From an uncultured Verrucomicrobiota bacterium (GTDB taxonomy: Bacteria > Verrucomicrobiota > Verrucomicrobiia > Opitutales > Seribacteraceae): 38,033 nucleotides of DNA. The translations under genes and the position numbers were made by a program. This document shows, in pieces, positions 1 to 7,229 of this stretch. The notes beneath the pieces are model-generated. The model did no database searches. It had not been told where the DNA came from and worked only from the letters and a program-made list of their open reading frames with translations. How positions within the stretch are numbered: position 1 is the stretch's first letter; each line of letters begins with the position of its first letter. The DNA is taken from assembly GCA_902612125.1 (NCBI GenBank), contig CACMBV010000022.1, positions 1 to 38,033 of the forward strand. Reading direction: 5' to 3'.

Positions 1-2
1 TT

Positions 3-1232
3 CTCGATTTTTCGTCAGAGGTAAAGATCCAAGAAAGCCCATCCAAAAAAAGTAAAAAGAATCTTAAGTCATCGAATTGGGGAGGTTTTCGTGGGGCTGG
101 CAACAGCGTGACTTACGCTGATACTCTACCACTCACTTGGTCGGATAAACAAAATATTTCTTGGCGAAAATCGTTGGAGGGATATGGATAGTCAACTCCC
201 GTGCTATGGGGTAATGATATTTTCTGTACCAGCACTAAAGGTGATCTTAGTGAGATTTCGATCATTCACTGCTACGACTTAATAGAAGGATCATTAAAGT
301 GGCAAAAAGAGGTTTCTTCACCGGTGAAGATAGAAAGAAGCCAATATGTATCTCAAGCTGCCCCAAGTCCAGTGGTCGATGAGTATGGTGTTTATGTTTT
401 TTTCGAGAATGGATTATTCATTGCCTTTACACATGAAGGCCAAGAATTGTGGAGACGTTCATTAACTGAGGAATATGGTCCAATGAAAGGAAATCATGGG
501 GTTGGATCTTCCCTTTGTCAGTTGGGGGAAAGTCTTGGTCTTTTGATTGATCACGCTGGTCCGTCATATTTTCTTAAGGTAAACAAAAAAACCGGCGAAA
601 ATGAATGGAAGTTTGATCGTCCTGAAAGGGTTTCATGGAGCAGTCCGAATTTGGTGAAAAAAGATGATCAAGAAATTTTATTTATTAGTTCAAATGGTGT
701 AGTGGAATGTTTTAATTTTAAAAATGGCTTAAAAATATGGAGCAAAGATGGCATAGAAGGTAATACTGTGGCATCACCAACATATGATAGTAATTTGTTG
801 GTTATTGGATCTTCGAAGCCTGATCATACAAGGGCCTTCAGGAGCAAGAATTTTAATTTTGAGGAATTTGAGCTGGCGTGGATTGCCGATGATGCAACCA
901 GCAGTTTTGGTTCGCCTCTCGTTGCTGGTGATTTTCTTTACCTTGTAAACCGAGCTGGCGTAGCAACATGTCATGACTTAGCAAATGGAAAGAAAAGGTG
1001 GGACTTGCGTTTGCCAGGGTCATGTTGGGCCTCTCCTTTGCATGCACCTGAAAGGATTTATTTTTTTACGAAAGAGGGAGAAACTATCGTGCTCAAAGAT
1101 GATGGCAGTGAAGAAATTTTAGCTCAAAACAAGCTCAGTATTGAAGGCAGAGTTTATGGATTTGCGGTCGCTGATTCTAAATTTGTTTTGCGAACAGGGA
1201 GTGAACTAATCTGCCTTGGTGGTCTGGATTAA
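3..1232 (+). pseudogene. PQQ-type beta-propeller protein, in-frame TAG, 5' end outside window
   Basis: This is a beta-propeller of the PQQ/pyrrolo-quinoline-quinone-like repeat type found in many exported Planctomycetes/Verrucomicrobia proteins. The reading frame is open from the left window edge and carries the usual N-terminal signature (NWGGFRGAGNSV, then LPLTW and NISW). It then meets a TAG at 189-191 inside the conserved element GYG-*-STPVLWGND. After the stop the frame continues without interruption for 347 codons to TAA, with repeated blade motifs such as LIEGSLKWQKE, NGLKIWSKD and NGKKRWDLR. A GTG at 201 could formally restart translation but would begin in the middle of the first blade, so I do not believe it. 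The paralogue at 34548-35810 has GKGWSSPVV at the same place, so the lost residue was probably Trp or Gln. It could be a pseudogene, a sequencing error or a suppressed amber codon. Function is unknown. Confidence 0.8.
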
Positions 1233-1319
1233 AGACGATGTAATCAACTGAATTAGCTTATTTCAATACTTGTAAATTCATTAACCTGAATAATATTCTA
1301 AGTTCTATTAAAATTAAAA

Positions 1320-1919
1320 ATGAGAAAAATATCACTTCTATTTGTCCTATCTATTATAATTCTATCTCCCGTCTTGGGCAGAGTAACTAACTATTTGGCT
1401 AAGGATGAACTAATTGAAAAGATGCAGTCAGGAGGACTTGTTTTGTATTTTAGACATGCCTCAACTGAGAAAGACTATGCTGACCAGGTGACTGCTGATG
1501 TCAACGATGGCTCCACACAGAGAGTTCTAAGTGAAAAAGGCTGGAAAGAAGCCGTGCATATTGGACGGGCAATCAAATTTCACAACATTCCCGTAAGCCA
1601 AGTCTTATCAAGTGAATATTTTCGTGCATGGCAGACCGCATGGTTGGCGTTTGAAAAGTATGAGAAAAAATCAGATTTTAACTTTTTGCCTCATGAAGAC
1701 TTCACTCAGGAGCAGATGGCTGTAATGAAAAAACGCCTGCTTCCATATTTATCTGAGAAACATGGAAAAAAAGGCAATTTAGTGATTGTGGCCCACGACG
1801 ACCCCTTTGAGGCTGCTACCGGTATTTACCCAGAGCCGATGGGTATTTGTTATGTTGTTCAACCACTAGGCTCCGGTAAGTTTCGAATTCTCGGATTTGT
1901 TTCTCCCGAAGATTGGTGA
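1320..1919 (+). CDS. Exported histidine phosphatase family protein (phosphoglycerate mutase-like fold)
   Basis: The 199-residue product begins with a clear signal peptide (residues 1-20, MRKISLLFVL then a hydrophobic stretch ending VLG), so it acts outside the cytoplasm. The catalytic RHA motif of the histidine phosphatase superfamily is at residues 45-47 (YFRHAST). A typical LSEKGWKEA element follows, then SSEYFRAWQTA, which supplies the second conserved Arg, and VAHDDPFEA, which carries the second catalytic His. These are the residues expected of an active branch-2-like phosphatase. The substrate cannot be told from sequence. The gene stands alone, 87 bases after the broken propeller gene and 159 bases before the AraC-type gene. 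The ATG at 1320 is the natural start because it precedes the signal peptide directly. Confidence 0.85.
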   Translation: MRKISLLFVLSIIILSPVLGRVTNYLAKDELIEKMQSGGLVLYFRHASTEKDYADQVTADVNDGSTQRVLSEKGWKEAVHIGRAIKFHNIPVSQVLSSEYFRAWQTAWLAFEKYEKKSDFNFLPHEDFTQEQMAVMKKRLLPYLSEKHGKKGNLVIVAHDDPFEAATGIYPEPMGICYVVQPLGSGKFRILGFVSPEDW

Positions 1920-2043
1920 ACCAATTGTTAAAGTTGAAATAAATAAGCTTAAAGTCTGATAAAGTTTTGTTTTCAGGAAAAAACGACGCAAAAGAATGAT
2001 TTCCGTTATTCCAAATTTTCAACCAAAAAGGCTTGAAATTTTT

Positions 2044-2068
2044 ATTGAGACTGAGTCTCAATCTCAAT
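2044..2068 (+). promoter_or_regulatory. Fur-box-like operator upstream of the AraC-type gene
   Basis: Positions 2044-2062 form a perfect 9-1-9 palindrome centred on G2053; its 7-1-7 core is TGAGACTGAGTCTCA (2046-2060). A further CTCAAT follows directly, creating a second, imperfect 7-1-7 element offset by 6 bases (2052-2066). Two 7-1-7 elements offset by 6 is the architecture described for Fur-type boxes (E. coli core TGATAATnATTATCA; the first element matches 10 of 14 fixed positions). The site lies 11 bases before the ATG at 2079, where bound protein would block initiation. That it binds Fur is inference; autoregulation by the downstream AraC-type protein is the alternative. Confidence 0.5.
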
Positions 2069-2078
2069 AAAACAGGGT

Positions 2079-2447
2079 ATGAGCTACAAGATATTTAAAA
2101 TTGGAGAATATATAAGAAGAAACCTACATAACCCCCCCACCAAAGAAATGATCTGTGAGAAATTTTCGATCACGGATTATTCGTTGAGAAAAGGTTTCAA
2201 AGAAAACTTTGGTTTAAATTTTGGAGAGTATACCCGGAATCAAAAGATTAAAACGGCAGCAAGGCTCCTAAATAACAGTGATCATTTAATTTCTACAATC
2301 TCGGAGTGCGTGGGTTTTAGAAATCATAGTAGGTTTGCAGAAGCCTTTAGGAATCAATACGGGCTTAACCCAAAGATGTTTAGGAATGTATGCAAGGGGC
2401 ATACTGATGATGTTTCGAGCTACGGAGAAAATGTATATAAATCTTAA
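2079..2447 (+). CDS. Stand-alone AraC-type HTH transcriptional regulator
   Basis: The 122-residue protein is almost entirely an AraC/XylS DNA-binding domain with no ligand-binding domain, as in MarA/SoxS-size regulators. The first HTH is at about residues 20-43 (CEKFSITDYSLRKGFKENFG) and the second at about 67-92. The family signature is recognisable in ISECVGFRNHSRFAEAFRNQ followed by YGLNPKMFR. It probably binds DNA as a monomer. A Fur-box-like palindrome lies just upstream, so iron control is plausible; many siderophore regulators (PchR, AlcR, YbtA) are Fur-repressed AraC proteins, but no siderophore gene is in the window. Its TAA is followed in the same frame by a further 75 open codons (see separate entry). 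A run of seven C near 2132 is in frame. Confidence 0.85.
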   Translation: MSYKIFKIGEYIRRNLHNPPTKEMICEKFSITDYSLRKGFKENFGLNFGEYTRNQKIKTAARLLNNSDHLISTISECVGFRNHSRFAEAFRNQYGLNPKMFRNVCKGHTDDVSSYGENVYKS

Positions 2448-2675
2448 ATTCATTCGAGACTGGATCAATACAATGATTTTTCTCGAATATGCGAGCAAGC
2501 AAAGAGGGGTAATAGAGAATGTGCATTGTTCATAAATAAATTCATCAATGAGTTGAATTCACTTTATTTTCATCTGCACAACAGGAGTCACGATAAGAAA
2601 ATTAAAAGTCAGATTAGCAAACTGGAGAATATCTTAAACAACTTCAGACCACCAACCAAAATCAGTCGTCCTTGA
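2448..2675 (+). other. Open frame without a usual start, in frame with the AraC-type stop codon
   Basis: Directly after the TAA of the AraC-type gene the same frame stays open for 75 codons to TGA at 2673-2675. The conceptual product looks protein-like: RLDQYNDFSRICEQ, then ECALFINKFINELNSLYFHL and KIKSQISKLENILNNF, which reads as amphipathic helix. There is no ATG or GTG in the frame; TTG codons occur midway. It may be the former C-terminus of a longer regulator cut by a TAA, a gene fragment, or chance in A+T-rich DNA. Its end overlaps the 3' end of the convergent permease gene by 14 bases. Confidence 0.2.
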
Positions 2676-5223
2676 ATAATTGAATTGGTTTTTCCCCAAG
2701 TACCTTACGAGTCGCGATCTCTGCCGTAATACAAGAAACAAGCGTGACTCCTGTAATCATGATTATGGGGAGTTGCCAGTTAAAGTTCCACACCCGGTCG
2801 AAAATATAATGAGAAAGCACTAAACTGGCCCCTGTACTTAAGGAAACTCCAAGAATGGCGGAGAAAAAACCGAGGGCTCCAAACTCAAGTCGGACAAGAT
2901 TTTTTAGGTCTGAGAAGGAAGCTCCCAAGATTTTCTGGAGATTGATTTCCTGTCTTTGCCGGCGGGCTTTTTCCCTGGAGATGGTGTGGAGGATGATCAG
3001 ACCCACCACAATCGATAGAATGGCCATAACCTGCAAAGCCCATGTCATCTGACCCACAACCTGCAGGATTTTTTCCCCCGTTCGTTCGACATCAAGGATG
3101 GAAATGGTGGGAAACTTTTGGACAAGCAAATCCTGTATGGCCTGCTTTTCTTCTACGGATAAGTTTTCGATGGTCCCGATAAAAGTTTTGGGTGCCTGTT
3201 CGAGAACTCCCGGTTGCATTTGCACAAAAAAGTTTGGCTGAAAACTGGTCCAGCGAACTCGTCGGATATTAACCACCTCGGCGGTTATGGGCACTCCGCT
3301 AATTTCAATGGTGATTTGATCACCCAAATCAACGCCTAAAGATTCGGCGTATTTTTGTTCGACCGATATTTCTGCCGGTTGGCTTCCATTGGCATCGTAA
3401 GAGGTATTGACCATCCTGCCCCGAACAATCTCTTCGCTTTCTCGGAGTTTTTCCCGGTAGCTGAGGTTAAAGGTGCGGTTGCGAAACGCATTCCTTCTCT
3501 GTTCGTCCGGGTTGTCGAATTCACGATCCATGCGGTCCATTGATGCAAAGGGCAAACCTTTCACGGCAAGTAAACGACCTCGGATCCATGGGGTTACATT
3601 ATCCAGGGGTCGCCCCTGAAATTGGAGGGTTTTGGTTAGGGGTGTGAGGTGTTCCTCCTGAATATCAAAAAGAAAGAGTTGGGGGATTTTGCTCTCCGGA
3701 TCCTGAAGGTTGATCTCAGATTCGAGGCTGTATTGAAATTGAGGGATGAGATTAAGCAATAACACCCCAAGGCCAAGTGCAAGTAGACTGGTAATGGAGC
3801 TGTTACGGTTTCGGGAAAGAGAACGGCTGGCTAGTCGAAGAGGAAGAGGAGATTTACGAAAAATCCGTTCGATGGCCATAAGGGCAAAAGAACCAAGGAT
3901 GTAGACGACCATGCCGCTGACTGCAAAGGTGAGGAAAAATAAATTTCCCAGTTTCCAGGAATCCGCCTGAGTGATACAGAGTAGCCAGAACCCTAGCAAT
4001 CCGGGTACAAGCCAAAGAATCGTTTTAAGGGTTGAAGATTTTGTCGAGTACATGGATTCACGAAAAAGCTCAGCCGGCTTCAGTTCACGGATTTTGCGAA
4101 GGCTTGGAAGGGCCAAAAGGAAACCGGAGAGGATTGCGACCCCGATGGTAAGTACAACACTCGGGATGGTTAAACCAGCGTCCACTTGAAAGGGAAGGAA
4201 TTCTTCAAGTAAGTTTTCAGCAAGAGGCAGGGCGATAAAACAGATAAGCACAGGTGGAATGACCGCAACTGCTCCAAGGATGGAAATCTGTAGAACATAG
4301 GTAAATAAGGCAAGTTTTGGCGATGCACCTAGGCTTATGAGAATGGCCAGGTCTTTTACTTTTCGGGTGAGAAAACCATGAAATAAGTAACCACTTCCGA
4401 GGCATGCTAGGAAAAGGGCAACCAGGGATACAAGTGCAAGAAAATCAGAAAGATAGCGAAGGAGACGACCTGCCCGGTGGCCCGCTCTCTGATGAGAATA
4501 GACTCGTATATCCGGGGAATTGATAGTTTTCCCAATTTTTTCTGCAAAACGTTGGGCATTGATTCCGGAGGGTAATTTATAAAGCTGGTTGCGAAAGGCG
4601 GTATTTCCTTCCTGAAGAAGGGCAGTCTCTTTGAGGAAATTGTGACTAATAAATACTTTGGGAGCAAACTCGGCGGGTTGAAACTGCAAGCCGGCATCTT
4701 CCTTCACAATGTCCGAAATACGAAATTTGCTTTTCCCCAAAGTAATCTGATCCCCAAGATCGAGGTCGAGCTGGTTGCGTAATTCCGGGTAAATCCAAGC
4801 GACTGGTTTTTGATGCAGTAGCAAGTCATCAAACTTCGTCACTTTTCCTTTGAGGTTAAGATCAAATGAGCCATGAAAGGGAAATCCCGGAGCCATCGCC
4901 ACGACCTTGACCAAACGGCTGCGTCCCGTAGGTCCTGCCACCATTGAGAAAAAATCGACGGCTTCAACGGAAAGAGTTTCCTCTGGTAAAAGATTTTTCG
5001 TTTTTTCCAGTTCCTTCGTTGAAAACTCCCTGCGGGTACGGAGCGCCAAATCGGCACCAAGAAGCTTCTGGGATTCAAGGGAAACTTGTTGGTTAACTGA
5101 TCTTTTAAATGAATCAATGGCTATAAAACCAAGCAGCCCCAATGAAAGATTAACTAGGTAAAAGAGGCAGAAAGCGCGATTGTTTCGAATTTCCCGCCAT
5201 GCATGCTTGAAGGCGAAATTCAT
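2662..5223 (-). CDS. YbbP-like ABC transporter permease (FtsX/MacB family, two FtsX domains)
   Basis: This large permease of 853 residues is the size of E. coli YbbP (about 800). One N-terminal membrane segment (FCLFYLVNLSLGLLGFIAI) is followed by a long periplasmic part. A first FtsX core comes next (SDFLALVSLVALFLACLGSG, then TRKVKDLAILISLGASP), then a central region, and a C-terminal FtsX core (WALQVMAILSIVVGLIILHT, KARRQRQEINLQKILGAS). The start is set at 5223 (MNFAFKHAWREIRNN), because this ATG overlaps the stop of the ATPase gene as ATGA and indicates translational coupling; a longer reading to 5265 would run deep into the ATPase gene. The family exports or extracts hydrophobic substrates or lipoproteins, and the exact substrate of YbbAP is not settled. 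It belongs to the operon with the ATPase and the TesA-like esterase. Confidence 0.85.
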   Translation of the reverse strand: MNFAFKHAWREIRNNRAFCLFYLVNLSLGLLGFIAIDSFKRSVNQQVSLESQKLLGADLALRTRREFSTKELEKTKNLLPEETLSVEAVDFFSMVAGPTGRSRLVKVVAMAPGFPFHGSFDLNLKGKVTKFDDLLLHQKPVAWIYPELRNQLDLDLGDQITLGKSKFRISDIVKEDAGLQFQPAEFAPKVFISHNFLKETALLQEGNTAFRNQLYKLPSGINAQRFAEKIGKTINSPDIRVYSHQRAGHRAGRLLRYLSDFLALVSLVALFLACLGSGYLFHGFLTRKVKDLAILISLGASPKLALFTYVLQISILGAVAVIPPVLICFIALPLAENLLEEFLPFQVDAGLTIPSVVLTIGVAILSGFLLALPSLRKIRELKPAELFRESMYSTKSSTLKTILWLVPGLLGFWLLCITQADSWKLGNLFFLTFAVSGMVVYILGSFALMAIERIFRKSPLPLRLASRSLSRNRNSSITSLLALGLGVLLLNLIPQFQYSLESEINLQDPESKIPQLFLFDIQEEHLTPLTKTLQFQGRPLDNVTPWIRGRLLAVKGLPFASMDRMDREFDNPDEQRRNAFRNRTFNLSYREKLRESEEIVRGRMVNTSYDANGSQPAEISVEQKYAESLGVDLGDQITIEISGVPITAEVVNIRRVRWTSFQPNFFVQMQPGVLEQAPKTFIGTIENLSVEEKQAIQDLLVQKFPTISILDVERTGEKILQVVGQMTWALQVMAILSIVVGLIILHTISREKARRQRQEINLQKILGASFSDLKNLVRLEFGALGFFSAILGVSLSTGASLVLSHYIFDRVWNFNWQLPIIMITGVTLVSCITAEIATRKVLGEKPIQLFKDD

Positions 5224-5897
5224 GTTTTGTGAGCAAAAAGCCTTCCTTCGCGCAAGTGCAGGCAACGGTCACATAATTTAGAAAGTTCCTGGTTATGGGT
5301 GACCAGAATCAGGGTTTGTTCCTGTTCTTTACAGAGTGTGAATAGTAAGTCCATTACCTCATGCCCTGTTTTCCCGTCGAGATTACCGGATGGTTCATCC
5401 GCCAGGATCAGGCCGGGTTTAGTGACAATGGCACGGGCAATGGCAACCCTTTGGCACTCTCCTCCTGAAAGTTCTGCGGGGAGATGGGAAAGACGATGAG
5501 ACAACCCAACCTGATTCAGGGCTATTCTTGCCTGCTTTTCGGCTTCTTTCCGTCGCTGCAATTCAAGGGGTAGGCTAACATTTTCCAGCGCAGTAAGATT
5601 GCTCATCAGGTGATACTGTTGGAATACGATCCCGAGATTTTTCGAACGAAAGCGGGCGAGCTCCTCCTGTTTCATCTGAGTTAAATCCGTGTCGACAATG
5701 GAGATAGTTCCAAAATCAGGTTGGTCGAGCCCGGCAAGCAGGGAAAGAAAAGTAGATTTGCCACTACCGCTCTGGCCAAGTATTGCGACGGATTCCCCCT
5801 TTTTCACCTGCAGGCTCAGTTGATAAAGAACCTCAACCTTCTTTCCTCCCTGATGGTAGTTCTTGCTTATCTTTTGGATGGATGCGATGAGAGTCAT
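5220..5897 (-). CDS. YbbA/LolD-type ABC transporter ATP-binding protein
   Basis: This 225-residue nucleotide-binding subunit has every motif in place. The Walker A is GQSGSGKST at 41-49, the Q-loop is at FQQ about 92-94, the signature LSGGECQR is at 143-150, Walker B is LILADEP at 163-169 with the following Ser-Gly-Asn-Leu-Asp D-loop, and the switch His is near 201. It belongs to the MacB/LolD/YbbA branch. It would power the permease encoded immediately downstream, with which it shares an ATGA overlap. Its own ATG overlaps the stop of the esterase gene by one base (TGATG). The whole unit is therefore transcribed and translated as esterase, ATPase, permease. Confidence 0.9.
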   Translation of the reverse strand: MTLIASIQKISKNYHQGGKKVEVLYQLSLQVKKGESVAILGQSGSGKSTFLSLLAGLDQPDFGTISIVDTDLTQMKQEELARFRSKNLGIVFQQYHLMSNLTALENVSLPLELQRRKEAEKQARIALNQVGLSHRLSHLPAELSGGECQRVAIARAIVTKPGLILADEPSGNLDGKTGHEVMDLLFTLCKEQEQTLILVTHNQELSKLCDRCLHLREGRLFAHKT

Positions 5898-6595
5898 CAG
5901 TATTGAGGTAAATAAGGTATGAGGCTTTGGTAGACAGTCTCGGCAATTTTCTGGTGTCCCGCTGGGTTGGGATGAATACGGTCAGGTAAATTCATGGATG
6001 CGATTCCGCCGACTCCCTCGAGCAGGAAGGGAAGGAAAGCAACCTTGTGGGCACGAGCCAGATCATTGTATAATTTGGAAAAGTTTCGAGTGTATTCGAT
6101 GCCATAATTTGGAGGAATTTTCATTCCGGCAAGTAAAGTTGGGATACTTTTCGCTTTGGCCGCAAGGATTATGTTTTCGAGGTTTTTTTGGGTTTCAACT
6201 ACAGGTACCCCGCGAAGTCCGTCATTTCCCCCAAGGGCGATAACTAAAAAATTGGGTGTAGACTTGAGCAACCAATCAATTCTGGAAACTCCCCCACTGG
6301 TGGTAGCACCACTAATTCCTGCATTGATCACTTCAAAACTGGTATTGCGATCAAGGGAAAATTCCTGGTTTAGTCTTGTTTCGAGGAGGGTGGGATAAGC
6401 TTGCTGTTCGGAGACTCCATAGCCTTCGGTCAGGGAATCCCCAAGAATGACGATTCGAAAAAGATTCCTCTGCTTTGGCTCAGTGGGCTCGATTAATGCT
6501 AAAGTTTTTCCGGAGTCGGAAGAGCAACTGGCAAAAACAACCGACAAAAAGATAATCTTTAACTGAAAGCAGTGGTTTGGAATGAAGTTTGTCAT
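5897..6595 (-). CDS. tesA: TesA-like SGNH/GDSL esterase, probable lipoprotein
   Basis: This SGNH hydrolase is related to E. coli TesA (acyl-CoA thioesterase I/lysophospholipase L1/arylesterase). Block I is LGDSLTEG at about 51-58 with nucleophile Ser54. The Gly block is NAGISGATT near 91-99, the Asn block is GGND at 122-125, and the Asp-His pair is DRIHPNPAGH with Asp205 and His208. The N-terminus is hydrophobic and ends in FASC, so Cys24 may be a lipidation site, although Phe at -3 is not ideal. In E. coli tesA lies next to ybbAP but is divergent; here all three genes are co-directional and overlapping, which argues for a shared job in clearing hydrophobic acyl compounds or lysophospholipids from the envelope. 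Confidence 0.88.
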   Translation of the reverse strand: MTNFIPNHCFQLKIIFLSVVFASCSSDSGKTLALIEPTEPKQRNLFRIVILGDSLTEGYGVSEQQAYPTLLETRLNQEFSLDRNTSFEVINAGISGATTSGGVSRIDWLLKSTPNFLVIALGGNDGLRGVPVVETQKNLENIILAAKAKSIPTLLAGMKIPPNYGIEYTRNFSKLYNDLARAHKVAFLPFLLEGVGGIASMNLPDRIHPNPAGHQKIAETVYQSLIPYLPQY

Positions 6596-6660
6596 TATTA
6601 GGATTACCTAAAGAATGTATTGATGATTGTACCCATGCCAAGAACGATGATTTCGGGCCA

Positions 6661-7083
6661 ATGAGTATCTTGCTTGAGTTCCTTAACGAGCATGCTCTTG
6701 GAATAGATTTTGGTATGCTGTTGTTAATTTGGGTTGTCCAGATCATTGTCTATCCCACTTTCCATATGATAGAAGAAGCCAATTTTATAAGCTGGCACCG
6801 CTCGTACTGCAACGCGATTGGAATTTTTGTTCTTCCGATCATGAGCTGTCAGTTATTGGAAGTTTCCTCCGCCTGCTTTTTTTCTCCAGGTGATCTGGTT
6901 TGGGTGAAGTTACTGGCGGTTTTGGGAGCTTGGGTGGTCACCTTTTTGATCTCAGCTCCCTGCCACCGTAAGCTCCAGCAAGGTAAAGATCATAAACTGA
7001 TTGGGCGTCTGGTAAAGACAAATTGGTGGCGAACAATTCTATGGACCGGGGCTTTCATTTTATCAGTGGTGATTTATTATTGA
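6661..7083 (+). CDS. Unknown 4-TM membrane protein of the cryptochrome operon
   Basis: This 140-residue protein has four predicted membrane segments, at about 15-34, 50-70, 78-100 and 120-139. Between the first two lies a conserved-looking element, YPTFHMIEEANFISWHRSYC, rich in His, Tyr and Trp. I do not know a characterised member; it resembles small membrane proteins found beside photolyase genes in other Gram-negative bacteria. I chose the ATG at 6661, because an in-frame ATG at 6589 would overlap the start of the divergent esterase gene and add a polar tail before the first helix. The TGA is shared by one base with the ATG of the following DUF2256 gene, so the product is likely made together with the zinc-ribbon protein and the cryptochrome. 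Confidence 0.7.
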   Translation: MSILLEFLNEHALGIDFGMLLLIWVVQIIVYPTFHMIEEANFISWHRSYCNAIGIFVLPIMSCQLLEVSSACFFSPGDLVWVKLLAVLGAWVVTFLISAPCHRKLQQGKDHKLIGRLVKTNWWRTILWTGAFILSVVIYY

Positions 7084-7229
7084 TGAAAACATCAATCAAA
7101 AAACAGACGAAAATTTGTCCTGTATGCGGGCTTCCCTTTGCCAATCGGAAAAAATGGGAATCTCGCGGTATTTGGCCCCAAATTGTGTACTGCTCGGAGC
7201 AGTGCCGGTCGAAAAAAAAGAATTCGTGA
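7083..7229 (+). CDS. DUF2256 small zinc-ribbon protein
   Basis: The 48-residue product matches the DUF2256 pattern. A basic N-terminus is followed by ICPVCGLPFANRKKW and then IVYCSEQCRSKK, giving a CxxC...CxxxC set of four cysteines that should bind one zinc ion. Proteins of this family are commonly encoded immediately beside, or fused to, cryptochrome/photolyase-type flavoproteins, as here. The start at 7083 overlaps the stop of the 4-TM gene (TGATG), and its own TGA overlaps the GTG start of the cryptochrome gene as GTGA. The three are thus a tightly coupled unit. The biochemical role of DUF2256 is not established; a nucleic-acid or protein-binding accessory is a guess. Confidence 0.85.
   Translation: MKTSIKKQTKICPVCGLPFANRKKWESRGIWPQIVYCSEQCRSKKKNS

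Noticed and set aside
201-1232. A separate propeller gene starting at GTG 201
   Set aside because: The frame upstream of the TAG encodes the expected N-terminal propeller motif, so 201 is an internal position of a broken gene.
2335-2535. Overlapping plus-strand open frame in the AraC-type region
   Set aside because: It is out of frame with the clear AraC domain and its product is not protein-like.
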